Source: JABMMZ01 sp040386935
Lineage (GTDB): Bacteria > Bacteroidota > Bacteroidia > NS11-12g > UBA955
Assembly (NCBI GenBank): GCA_040386935.1
Contig: JAZKEQ010000020.1
Location: forward strand, 1 to 64,000
Reading direction: 5' to 3'
Length of the DNA: 64,000 nucleotides
In this document: positions 36,328 through 44,477 of the stretch, one piece after another
How positions within the stretch are numbered: position 1 is the stretch's first letter
Layout: each line of letters begins with the position of its first letter
Position numbers and translations under genes: made by a program
Notes under the pieces: generated by a model
Seen by the model: the letters and a program-made list of their open reading frames with translations, nothing else
Told to the model about the DNA's origin: nothing
Databases searched by the model: none

Positions 36328-36831
36328 TTAAATACGGACTTTCAAACGCTCGAGGTAGGCCAGTTTCAGCAGTTCATCTTTAGCAGCACCCCACTCCTGT
36401 TTTTCAACAAGCACAACTATTGTTTGCATTAATTGCTGATGCTGTTCATCAATAGCAGTTGTCAGATTGGTGCGAAGGGGTTCTTTTTCTTCTGCAAAAC
36501 TGAGCTCATCGATTTGCTCATTTAAATCCAGCATTTCCATTAAAAAATCCTGAGACAGGGCTTTGTTATCTTCCTTATCACTGTTAATCTGCACCAAGTA
36601 TTTGATGCGATCTACAGGATTGTTCAATACTTTAAAAGCCTTGTTATTAAAAGCCGTAACTTCTATTGCAATGTTTTGAGCAATGGGGTCGTCATTGAAA
36701 AAATCGGGGTGATACTGACGACTTTTTTCGAGGTATAATTTTTTCAGAACATCCACATCGATTGCAAAAACAGGTAACAAGCCGTAAAAAGCAAAGTAAT
36801 TATCGGTTGCCGGACGTTCTAAAATCGCCAT
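36328..36831 (-). CDS. hscB: Fe-S cluster co-chaperone HscB
   Basis: The 167-residue J-protein has an N-terminal J domain with HPD at 41-43 (SRQYHPDFF) and the C-terminal HscB oligomerisation domain with the conserved FLMEMLDLNE motif. It delivers the IscU scaffold to an HscA-type Hsp70. The Isc genes are not adjacent. Its ATG overlaps the rseP stop (TAATG), suggesting coupling to an unrelated membrane protease. Confidence 0.9.
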   Translation of the reverse strand: MAILERPATDNYFAFYGLLPVFAIDVDVLKKLYLEKSRQYHPDFFNDDPIAQNIAIEVTAFNNKAFKVLNNPVDRIKYLVQINSDKEDNKALSQDFLMEMLDLNEQIDELSFAEEKEPLRTNLTTAIDEQHQQLMQTIVVLVEKQEWGAAKDELLKLAYLERLKVRI

Positions 36832-38156
36832 TAATTGAAAATCAGTTTGTAAATATCATTGCCGAATACAAATACCATCAATGCCAATAACAGCACCATA
36901 CCGATGGTTTGCATAACACCCATGAATTTATCGCTCAATGGTCTTCTGATGACCATTTCTATTAATAAGAATACTACGTGACCGCCATCCAATGCAGGAA
37001 TAGGCAACAGATTCATAAAGGCCAATATCAAAGACAACAAACCGGTAAGCATCCAAAAACGCTCCCAATCCCAGTCACCACCAAATAATTGTGCAATACC
37101 GATAGGGCCTTGCATCGACTTGCGTGGATCAATTTCACCTTTTATTAATTTACCAAAACCTTTCACATTATCGCTCAGTGCTTCGAATGATTTAGAAGTA
37201 CCCAGAGTGATAGATTGACCGAAACCGTATTTCAATATATCAACATCTTTTTCATAGACGTTTTGTGGCATAAAGCCCAATTTCCCTTCTTTAGTCAGTT
37301 TCACAACTTTATCAATGGTATCATTGCCTCTTATGAATTTCAGTTTCATTTTTTTATCTGAATAATTCACAGCTTTCTCTATAAATTCATGATAGTATCC
37401 AATGGCTGTATCGTTAACACCTATCATGTAATCACCTTTTTTAATACCTGCTTTATCAGCAGGGCTGCCTACTACGATAGAGTCTATAATACACGGCACA
37501 CGCAAACTGAATATGCGGTCTTTTTTATCTGATACTTTGTCTACGATATCATTTGGCAAAGGTATTTTTAGATATTCTGAATTACGGGTAACATCATAAA
37601 AATTATTGCCGTCAAGTAATATAGAAGGCTTTTTTAAGTCATCAAAATATTTGGCTTTAACACCGTTCACGCCAGTGATTAAATCACCATCCATCAAACC
37701 GATAGATTTACCAACTTCGCTTGTATAAATACCGTAGCGTATTTTTTCAATTGGCAATTTTTCTTCACCGTAATACCATGTAGCCATGATAAATATAAAG
37801 ATACCTAAAATAAAATTTACGGTAACGCCACCCAACATTACGATTAGACGCTGCCAGGCCGGTTTGCTTCTGAATTCCCATGATTCCGGTGCTTTTTTCA
37901 ATTGCTCGGTATCCATGCTTTCATCAATCATACCCGCTATTTTAACATAGCCGCCAAGTGGCAACCATCCAATACCGTATTCAGTATCGCCTTTTTTAAA
38001 GCTGAATAATTTAAAACCCCATGCATCGAAGAAAAGGTAGAATTTTTCAACCTTGATGCCAAACATTCTTGCTGCTGCAAAATGCCCTAATTCGTGAAGT
38101 GTTACTAAAATTGCAAGTGCCAGAATAATCTGGGAGGTCATGATAAGAATATCCAT
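36831..38156 (-). CDS. rseP: RIP metalloprotease RseP (site-2 protease)
   Basis: Inner-membrane zinc protease for regulated intramembrane proteolysis, in other bacteria cleaving anti-sigma factors. The 441 residues contain the zinc motif HELGH at 21-25 in the first membrane segment, one or two PDZ-like domains in the middle (SPADKAGIKKGDYMIGV), and the C-terminal LLPIPALDGGHVV motif with the third ligand. It is the first gene of the long minus-strand run. An ECF sigma factor lies at 48633, with no anti-sigma beside it. Confidence 0.94.
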   Translation of the reverse strand: MDILIMTSQIILALAILVTLHELGHFAAARMFGIKVEKFYLFFDAWGFKLFSFKKGDTEYGIGWLPLGGYVKIAGMIDESMDTEQLKKAPESWEFRSKPAWQRLIVMLGGVTVNFILGIFIFIMATWYYGEEKLPIEKIRYGIYTSEVGKSIGLMDGDLITGVNGVKAKYFDDLKKPSILLDGNNFYDVTRNSEYLKIPLPNDIVDKVSDKKDRIFSLRVPCIIDSIVVGSPADKAGIKKGDYMIGVNDTAIGYYHEFIEKAVNYSDKKMKLKFIRGNDTIDKVVKLTKEGKLGFMPQNVYEKDVDILKYGFGQSITLGTSKSFEALSDNVKGFGKLIKGEIDPRKSMQGPIGIAQLFGGDWDWERFWMLTGLLSLILAFMNLLPIPALDGGHVVFLLIEMVIRRPLSDKFMGVMQTIGMVLLLALMVFVFGNDIYKLIFN

Positions 38157-38289
38157 TCTTTGAAATTATTATTTTAATTTTAAGTCTGCGAAAATAGGCA
38201 AATAAAAATGAATGGCCTTGAATTTTCGACAATAGTGCCCAATCGCTGTTTAAAACCCTTATTATACAAAGTATTGTTATTGGTAAAGG

Positions 38290-38895
38290 TTAAATATTAA
38301 AGTAATCTTTAATACCGCTCAGAATACTCTGAATGGCGAATGACGCCAAAATAAGTCCCATGATTTTAGAGATGACAATGATGCCTGTTTCGCCTATTTT
38401 TTCCTGAATTTTAGTAGCCGTTAATAACATGATACAAGTCACTATAAGTACCAGAAAAACAATGAATGAAGTGGTCAATTGTTCAGAAAGTGAATACACG
38501 TGATTATCCGTTAATAATACCACACCCATTATAGCACCCGGAGATGCGATTGAAGGAATGGCAATTGGAAATACTGTGACGTGGTCGTAGTCTTTAATAA
38601 GGTGCAGTTCCTCTTCTGGCTTACTGTGTCCGAATACCATTGTTAAGGCAAATAAAAATAGAATGAGTCCACCGGAAATCTGAAATGCAGAAAGCGAAAT
38701 GTGCATGCCTTCCATGATGTACTGCCCCACTGCAATAAAAAAATACAAAATGAACATGGCGATAAGAGTCGCTTTAATAGCAATTCTGCGTTTTGCACCG
38801 CGATTGAATTGCTTGGTCGCTTCGAGGTATACCGGCACCGACCCCAAAGGATCGATTACTGCGAAAATAAATAAGAAGGTTTTAACAAATTCCAT
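38290..38895 (-). CDS. MarC family integral membrane protein
   Basis: The 201-residue protein has six hydrophobic segments and the MarC/UPF0056 motifs (FAVIDPLGSVPVYL near the N terminus, ISGGLILFLFAL, IAIPSIASPGAI). The family is named for a multiple-resistance locus but its transport function is not established. It is a single gene with its own promoter and is not in an operon with rseP (133 bp away). Confidence 0.9.
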   Translation of the reverse strand: MEFVKTFLFIFAVIDPLGSVPVYLEATKQFNRGAKRRIAIKATLIAMFILYFFIAVGQYIMEGMHISLSAFQISGGLILFLFALTMVFGHSKPEEELHLIKDYDHVTVFPIAIPSIASPGAIMGVVLLTDNHVYSLSEQLTTSFIVFLVLIVTCIMLLTATKIQEKIGETGIIVISKIMGLILASFAIQSILSGIKDYFNI

Positions 38896-38907
38896 CAGAG
38901 GTTAGGG

Positions 38908-38935
38908 CAAAGTTAATTAAAAAGCATTGACGCAA
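38908..38935 (-). promoter_or_regulatory. Promoter of the marC-like gene
   Basis: TTG (38935-38933), 17-base spacer, TAACTTTG (38915-38908) on the minus strand. The ATG is at 38895. Confidence 0.55.
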
Positions 38936-39016
38936 TGCGGATAGCAGCCATTATTCATCAACAATAAAAACACAGTTTTATATTACGTTTTTTTTAAGGA
39001 CCTTTGCACCCCTATT

Positions 39017-39670
39017 ATGAAAGTTTTACGTTTTTATATATTATACCGTTTACCCATTATCATTTTACTGATTGTCGGAGGTGTATTGTCCCATTTATTT
39101 GGTGATCCGATTCTGGCCTGGATATTATATATACTGGCATTTGTTTCTCTGGTATTGTACTTCCTTATCGGCACCATGCGATTGGTTCAGGAAGCTGTAG
39201 CTGATGGCGATGTGGATCAGGCCATGGTGTACCTGAATAAAATTAAATTTCCACGCTTGTTGATTAAATCTGTTCGTTCGGGCTATTACATGTTACAAAG
39301 TAATTTATCGATGGCTACCAATGATTTGAACAGCGCTGAAGCCAATATCCGCAAAAGCTTAAACACCAAATCAACATTGGATAAAGACCTGAAAGGCACT
39401 TCAGTGATGCAATTGGGTTTCATTCAATTGAGACAAGGTAAAAGCAAAGAGGCCCGTTTATCGTTTTTAGAAGCAGTAAAATTGGGTATCACCGATAAAG
39501 AAAATCTAGCGGCTGTTTATCTGCAATTGTGCAATATGGAAATTCAACGTCACCAAAACCGTGCGGGTAAAGAATATTTCAGAAAAGCAAAAGCACTGAA
39601 GCCAAAGACTGAAGAAATAGCCAGTCAGATTAAGCAGATGGAAAAAAACATCTCACGTATTCCCGGTTAA
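39017..39670 (+). CDS. Membrane protein with TPR-like region
   Basis: The 217-residue protein has two adjacent transmembrane segments at about 10-52, then an alpha-helical region with tetratricopeptide-like helices (about 60-205; QLGFIQLRQGKSKEARLSFLEAVKLG is the clearest pair, shown here as two helices of one repeat). The region faces the cytosol or periplasm depending on topology, which I cannot decide. Function unknown; probably a scaffold. Single gene. Confidence 0.75.
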   Translation: MKVLRFYILYRLPIIILLIVGGVLSHLFGDPILAWILYILAFVSLVLYFLIGTMRLVQEAVADGDVDQAMVYLNKIKFPRLLIKSVRSGYYMLQSNLSMATNDLNSAEANIRKSLNTKSTLDKDLKGTSVMQLGFIQLRQGKSKEARLSFLEAVKLGITDKENLAAVYLQLCNMEIQRHQNRAGKEYFRKAKALKPKTEEIASQIKQMEKNISRIPG

Positions 39671-39699
39671 TTTTTTGTTATATATCTTGTGAATTAGTA

Positions 39700-39733
39700 T
39701 TGTTCAGCGATAGGATTGAATCGCCTATTTTTG
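39700..39733 (+). promoter_or_regulatory. Promoter of the trans-sulfuration gene
   Basis: TTG at 39700-39702, 23-base spacer, TATTTTTG at 39726-39733. The ATG is at 39756. Confidence 0.5.
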
Positions 39734-39755
39734 CACTGTAATACATTCAAAGGAT

Positions 39756-40901
39756 ATGAAATTTGCAACCAAAGCGCTTCACGCAGGCATTGAGGCCGAC
39801 CCAACAACAGGTGCGATTATGACACCTATTTTCCAAACCAGTACTTATGTACAGGAATACCCGGGTACTCACAAAGGCTATGCATATGCAAGAGGCAAAA
39901 ACCCTACCCGTACACAACTTGAAAATAATTTAGCGGCACTTGAAAACGGTCAACACGCCCTGTGTTTCAGCAGCGGTATGGGTGCTATAGATGCGGTAAT
40001 TAAATTAATGAAACCGGGTGATGAAATTATAACCGGTGATGACATTTATGGTGGTTCATATCGCATGTTTTCAAAAATTTACGAGCCCTTCGGCATTAAA
40101 TTCCATTACATCAATTTATATGATGCTGATAATATCAAACAATATATCAATGCCAATACAAAAATGATATGGGCTGAAACCCCTACCAACCCTACCCTTA
40201 AAATTGTTGATATTGCCGCTGTAAGTGCTATAGCTAAAGCCAACAACTTATTACTGGCCATCGACAATACATTTGCTTCACCTTATTTACAAAACCCTTT
40301 GGATATGGGTGCTGATATCGTGATGCACAGCGCCACTAAATATTTGGGCGGTCATAGCGATGTGGTAATGGGTGCATTGGTAACCAACGACAAAGCCTTG
40401 CACGAACGATTGGCATTTATATTGAATAGCTGTGGTGCCAACCCCGGCCCTATGGATTGTTTCCTCGTGATACGCGGTATTAAAACTTTACACTTAAGAG
40501 TGAAGGCCCATTGTGAAAATGGAAAAGAAGTGGCGCATTTTCTGCGCAATCACCCTAAAATTGGCAAAGTGTATTGGCCGGGATTTGAAGATGCAGCGGG
40601 GCATGCAATTGCAAAAAAACAAATGCGCGATTTCGGAGGCATGGTGTCATTCACATTAAAAGGCGATGATTTTGAAGCAGCCATGCGTTTTGCTACAAGC
40701 GTAAAAGTATTTACACTAGCTGAATCATTGGGCGGTGTGGAAAGTTTAGTGAATCATCCTGCCACCATGACCCACGCCAGTATTCCAAAACCTGAAAGAG
40801 AAAAAGCAGGTGTGGTTGATGGCTTGTTGCGCTTAAGCGTTGGAGTTGAAGATATTGAAGATTTAATTGCTGATATAGCTCAGGCGCTCGACAAAGTATA
40901 A
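39756..40901 (+). CDS. Cys/Met metabolism PLP-dependent enzyme (cystathionine gamma-synthase/lyase type)
   Basis: The 381 residues match the trans-sulfuration family: TRTQLENNLAALE, FSSGMGAID, the PLP lysine in MHSATKYLGGHSD, and the C-terminal SLGGVESLVNHPATMTHAS. Such enzymes make or cleave cystathionine. Sequence alone does not separate MetB, MetC and cystathionine gamma-lyase, so no symbol is given. The PrsW-like gene follows after 1 bp. Confidence 0.9.
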   Translation: MKFATKALHAGIEADPTTGAIMTPIFQTSTYVQEYPGTHKGYAYARGKNPTRTQLENNLAALENGQHALCFSSGMGAIDAVIKLMKPGDEIITGDDIYGGSYRMFSKIYEPFGIKFHYINLYDADNIKQYINANTKMIWAETPTNPTLKIVDIAAVSAIAKANNLLLAIDNTFASPYLQNPLDMGADIVMHSATKYLGGHSDVVMGALVTNDKALHERLAFILNSCGANPGPMDCFLVIRGIKTLHLRVKAHCENGKEVAHFLRNHPKIGKVYWPGFEDAAGHAIAKKQMRDFGGMVSFTLKGDDFEAAMRFATSVKVFTLAESLGGVESLVNHPATMTHASIPKPEREKAGVVDGLLRLSVGVEDIEDLIADIAQALDKV

Positions 40902-40902
40902 A

Positions 40903-41559
40903 ATGTTAAGTTGGGGTTTACTTTGCCTGGCCATTGCTCCGGGTATAGCCATCAGTTTGTATATTTATCATAAAGATAAGTATGACAAGGAACCTAAACG
41001 CCTTTTAATTGCTGCATTTCTTTTGGGTATTGTATCCACCGTTCCTACTATTTTTATAAGCAGATGGTTTGCTAATTTAAGCGGCTTATACGAAAATCAC
41101 AGTTCATTAGTACTGCTGTTAACCTACAGTGTATTGGGAATTGGATTAGTTGAAGAGTTATCCAAATTCATTTTTGTACGCATATTTTACAAGCACCCTG
41201 CCTTCGACCACCCTTTTGATGGCGTTGTTTACAGTGTGATGGTGTCTATGGGATTTGCAACTCTAGAAAATATTCAATACGTGATAGAAGGCGGTATGCA
41301 AACAGCTTTGTTACGCATGTTTATTTCTGTTCCTGCTCATGCAGCTTTTGCAGTTGTTATGGGATTCTATATGGGCAAGGCAAAATTTAGTCAACATAGT
41401 TTACCATTTTTATTATTAGCCATTATCATCCCTTCTATTTATCACGGCTTATTCGACTTTTTCCTGATACAAAAATTCCATATACTGCTCAGTGTAGGAG
41501 CGGCAGTTACCTTCCTTCACATCATCCGTTTGTCGCGAAGAATTATTCGCAATCACTGA
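40903..41559 (+). CDS. PrsW-like intramembrane metalloprotease
   Basis: The 218-residue protein has about six membrane segments. Family motifs are VEELSKF (Glu-Glu), GFATLENIQY with its Glu-Asn, and SVPAHAAFAVVMGF with the His. PrsW cleaves the anti-sigma factor RsiW in Bacillus; the substrate here is unknown. It starts 1 bp after the trans-sulfuration gene, and its stop lies 6 bp from the convergent queE. Confidence 0.85.
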   Translation: MLSWGLLCLAIAPGIAISLYIYHKDKYDKEPKRLLIAAFLLGIVSTVPTIFISRWFANLSGLYENHSSLVLLLTYSVLGIGLVEELSKFIFVRIFYKHPAFDHPFDGVVYSVMVSMGFATLENIQYVIEGGMQTALLRMFISVPAHAAFAVVMGFYMGKAKFSQHSLPFLLLAIIIPSIYHGLFDFFLIQKFHILLSVGAAVTFLHIIRLSRRIIRNH

Positions 41560-41565
41560 TAACAA

Positions 41566-42189
41566 TTAAGGGATATTCAAAAACTTATGGGTTTGCAATG
41601 AGATAAGCCATTGCGGATTTGATTTTACAAAATCGATGATCAATGGTGTTACCTGTTCTGCTTTGCTCCATTCAGGTTGCAAATACAAACGGCATTCTTT
41701 TTTTAAATCCTTTACAAAAGAAACAGCCCATGCGATATCGCTGGGGTGATAAACAACGGCTTTGAATTCATCTGCTTTGGCCAGGTTTTCTATAATAGGA
41801 AATTTGAATTTCTTTGGCGACAGGCAGACCCAATCAATATTGCCCTGAATGGTATAAGCACCTGAAGTTTCTATATTTACCTGAATGCCTTTATCGTGCA
41901 GGGCATCTACAAGAGGTGTTAAATCATACATAGCGGGTTCGCCACCGGTAATTACACACAGAGAAGCTTTGGCTTCAGTAACTTGAGAAACAATAGATTC
42001 AATACTCATGAGCGGATGCTTTGAAGCATCCCAACTGTCCTTCACATCACACCATACACAACCGACATCGCAACCACCCAAACGCACAAAATAGGCCGCA
42101 TGGCCGGTATAAAAGCCTTCTCCCTGAATGGTATAGAAATGCTCCATTACCGGATAGGTAATTTCAGATATGGTCAGATTATCCGACAT
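41566..42189 (-). CDS. queE: 7-carboxy-7-deazaguanine synthase
   Basis: Radical-SAM enzyme making CDG from 6-carboxytetrahydropterin, the ring contraction of the queuosine pathway. The 207 residues have FYTIQGEGFYTGHAAYFVRL, the cluster motif CDVGCVWCD (CxxxCxxC) and CVITGGEPAMYDL. Its ATG overlaps the folD stop by 11 bp, so it is probably co-transcribed with folD. Confidence 0.94.
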   Translation of the reverse strand: MSDNLTISEITYPVMEHFYTIQGEGFYTGHAAYFVRLGGCDVGCVWCDVKDSWDASKHPLMSIESIVSQVTEAKASLCVITGGEPAMYDLTPLVDALHDKGIQVNIETSGAYTIQGNIDWVCLSPKKFKFPIIENLAKADEFKAVVYHPSDIAWAVSFVKDLKKECRLYLQPEWSKAEQVTPLIIDFVKSNPQWLISLQTHKFLNIP

Positions 42190-43060
42190 TATTCAGTTTA
42201 TAGGCTTTGAAAGTATTGCTCAATAATGCCGCAATGGTCATTAGTCCTACTCCACCCGGTACAGGTGTTAGATAAGAGGCTACTTCTTTTACTTCTTCAA
42301 AATCAACATCGCCTTTCAGATAAAAACCGCTTTTGCGATTACTGTCTTCAATGCGGGTAATACCAACATCAATAACAACAGCATCAGGTTTTACCATATT
42401 GGCTTTAACAAACCCCGGCTTACCCAATGCGACTATTAAAATATCGGCTTGTCTTGTAAAATGTTCAATGTGTTGGGTTTTGCTGTGGCAAAGCGTTACA
42501 GTGCAATTACCATAAGGGGTATTATTGCTCATCAATATACTCATGGGGCGACCTACAATATTGCTGCGACCGATGACTACACAGTGTTTACCTGTTGTAG
42601 GAATTTGATAGGCTTCTAGCATCATCATGATACCCATTGGGGTGGCGGGTGTAAAACCATCATCACCTTTGGCCAGTTTACCCATATTGATATCGTGAAA
42701 CCCATCTACGTCCTTTGAAGGTGCAATGGTTTGAGTCACTAGTCGTTCATCAATGTGCTTAGGCAATGGCGATTGTACCAGTAAGCCGTCAATTAAAGGA
42801 TTATTATTAATCTCTTTTATTTTTTCAAGTAAAAATTCCTGAGTTGTATCAGCCGGCAAACGCAAAATAGTTGAATCAAAACCAATGGCTTTGCTATTGC
42901 GCTCTTTGCTGTCGACATAGGTTCGGCTGGCTCCGTCATCACCTACCAGTATGGCTGCCAGGTGCGGTTTCCGCTGACCTCGAGCCACTAGTCCATCAAG
43001 TTCAATACGGATATTTTCCTTTATTTTTTCTGCAGTTAGCTTGCCGTCAAGAAGTATCAT
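42179..43060 (-). CDS. folD: Methylenetetrahydrofolate dehydrogenase / cyclohydrolase
   Basis: FolD oxidises 5,10-methylene-THF to methenyl-THF and hydrolyses it to 10-formyl-THF, the donor used by PurN. The 293 residues show VGDDGASRTYVDSKERN (with the catalytic Lys), DGLLVQSPLPKHI, VVIGRSNIVGRPMSILM, and the C-terminal TPVPGGVGLMTIA. Cytosolic. It is the first gene of a two-gene unit with queE. Confidence 0.96.
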   Translation of the reverse strand: MILLDGKLTAEKIKENIRIELDGLVARGQRKPHLAAILVGDDGASRTYVDSKERNSKAIGFDSTILRLPADTTQEFLLEKIKEINNNPLIDGLLVQSPLPKHIDERLVTQTIAPSKDVDGFHDINMGKLAKGDDGFTPATPMGIMMMLEAYQIPTTGKHCVVIGRSNIVGRPMSILMSNNTPYGNCTVTLCHSKTQHIEHFTRQADILIVALGKPGFVKANMVKPDAVVIDVGITRIEDSNRKSGFYLKGDVDFEEVKEVASYLTPVPGGVGLMTIAALLSNTFKAYKLNNVG

Positions 43061-43104
43061 TTAAATTCTGACGCGAATTTACAACCAATTTTACTTTAAT
43101 TGCT

Positions 43105-43112
43105 TAAATTTG
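43105..43112 (+). promoter_or_regulatory. -7 element of the lipoprotein pair/subtilase cluster
   Basis: TAAATTTG, exact TAnnTTTG, 10 bp before the ATG at 43123. No clear -33 TTG. Confidence 0.45.
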
Positions 43113-43122
43113 AAACATATTT

Positions 43123-43806
43123 ATGCAAAATGCGCTCAAGATATTTGCAGCACTTGCTTTTATAATTTTAGGCAATGCGTGCAGAACAGATAGGGAGGAA
43201 GTCGTATTAAAGGGAATAGAATATTATCCTATAAAGACAGGTACCGTTCGTTTTTACCAAATAGACTCATTTTTTTATGACAATTACACTAATGAGACTG
43301 ACACAGTTAGCTATGAATGTCGCGAACTGGTGCAGAGTACTTTTGTTGATCCGGGAGGTGACACCACTTACCGCATTGAGCTGAGCACCTACAGTATTGA
43401 AAAAGCAGAATGGATTGTACAAAAAGTATTTACCAGAAAAACCAACGGCAATTACGCCATTGAAAATATAGACAACACTCCGGAAGTAAAGTTATTATTT
43501 CCCATCAGTAAATACAAAACCAGAGGTTCATCGTATGTATGGAATATCAATATGTACACATCCAACGAAGCAACCAATGTCAAATATAATTCCGTATTTA
43601 CTTCCTACTACAACGGACTAACTGCATACAATGACTGTGTGATTATAGGTTTACAAAAACCTGAAACAGGTATTGTGCACAATATTCGCGAAGAAGTATA
43701 TGCCAAAAATATCGGTCTGGTTTACCGCCATATCGATAAATCCGATTACTTGTTAGATTCAAATAGCCGTAACGGATACGAAGTATTTGTAAGACTAAAA
43801 CCTTGA
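43123..43806 (+). CDS. Lipoprotein of unknown function (paralogue 1)
   Basis: The 227-residue protein has a lipobox ending LGNAC (Cys20) and so should be lipidated. The body is beta-rich with motifs PIKTGTVRFYQIDS and EEVYAKNIGLVYRHID. The adjacent downstream protein has the same layout (VGSYNVYKVEEI, YEVYANKIGLVYKNI), so the two are paralogues. I do not recognise a named domain. The next gene starts in its stop codon (TTGA overlap). Confidence 0.75.
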   Translation: MQNALKIFAALAFIILGNACRTDREEVVLKGIEYYPIKTGTVRFYQIDSFFYDNYTNETDTVSYECRELVQSTFVDPGGDTTYRIELSTYSIEKAEWIVQKVFTRKTNGNYAIENIDNTPEVKLLFPISKYKTRGSSYVWNINMYTSNEATNVKYNSVFTSYYNGLTAYNDCVIIGLQKPETGIVHNIREEVYAKNIGLVYRHIDKSDYLLDSNSRNGYEVFVRLKP

Positions 43807-44477
43807 TAAAGTGGGGGCTGCTACATATCACCCTTTGCCTGCTGATCATCAGCAGTTGTAAGAAAGACAATTTCGAAACGGTCAATCGTGCGTTCGGAAA
43901 AAGCTATGTCAATGTTACTGTTGGTTCCTATAATGTCTATAAAGTTGAAGAGATTGTCTACAATGATTTTAACAATACGGTTGATACATTGCGCTATACT
44001 TTAAAAGAACTCAATGAATCGATATTTAAAGATAATCTGGGTAGAAATTCAATACGATTGGAGCGCTATAAACTCAATGACAAGAAGCAATGGGCTTACT
44101 TGAATACATGGTTTTCAACAACTGATAATTTTACGATGGAACGGGTTGAAGAAAACAAGCGCATAGTGAAACTATCACTTCCATTGAGTGACGATGCTGT
44201 GTGGAACATCAATGCCTACAACAGCGACAACAGTATTACCGCCTATTACGATTTTATTCATAAACCTTATAAACTCGATACCTTTTTATTCGACAGTGCT
44301 GTTGCCGTTAAAAGCGAAACCATCAATTCATTTATAAGACAGCGTCAGTACTATGAAGTGTATGCCAATAAAATTGGTTTGGTCTATAAAAATATTGTTT
44401 ATATTGACCTGGATATTACCGGCACACAAAAAAGAGGATATAAAATCAAACAACAACTCATTCAACATGTTCCCTAA
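43803..44477 (+). CDS. Lipoprotein of unknown function (paralogue 2), TTG start
   Basis: The 224-residue protein is a relative of the preceding one. Its lipobox is LLIISSC. The only start compatible with this signal is TTG at 43803, overlapping the upstream TGA in a TTGA junction that favours translational coupling. Shared landmarks with paralogue 1 are a conserved tryptophan-asparagine WNIN segment and the near C-terminal NKIGLVYKN strand. It overlaps the following subtilase gene by 11 bp. Confidence 0.75.
   Translation: MIKWGLLHITLCLLIISSCKKDNFETVNRAFGKSYVNVTVGSYNVYKVEEIVYNDFNNTVDTLRYTLKELNESIFKDNLGRNSIRLERYKLNDKKQWAYLNTWFSTTDNFTMERVEENKRIVKLSLPLSDDAVWNINAYNSDNSITAYYDFIHKPYKLDTFLFDSAVAVKSETINSFIRQRQYYEVYANKIGLVYKNIVYIDLDITGTQKRGYKIKQQLIQHVP

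Noticed and set aside
44353..44466. Upstream extension of the subtilase frame
   Set aside because: The extension lies in the preceding gene and would bury a clear signal peptide starting at 44467.
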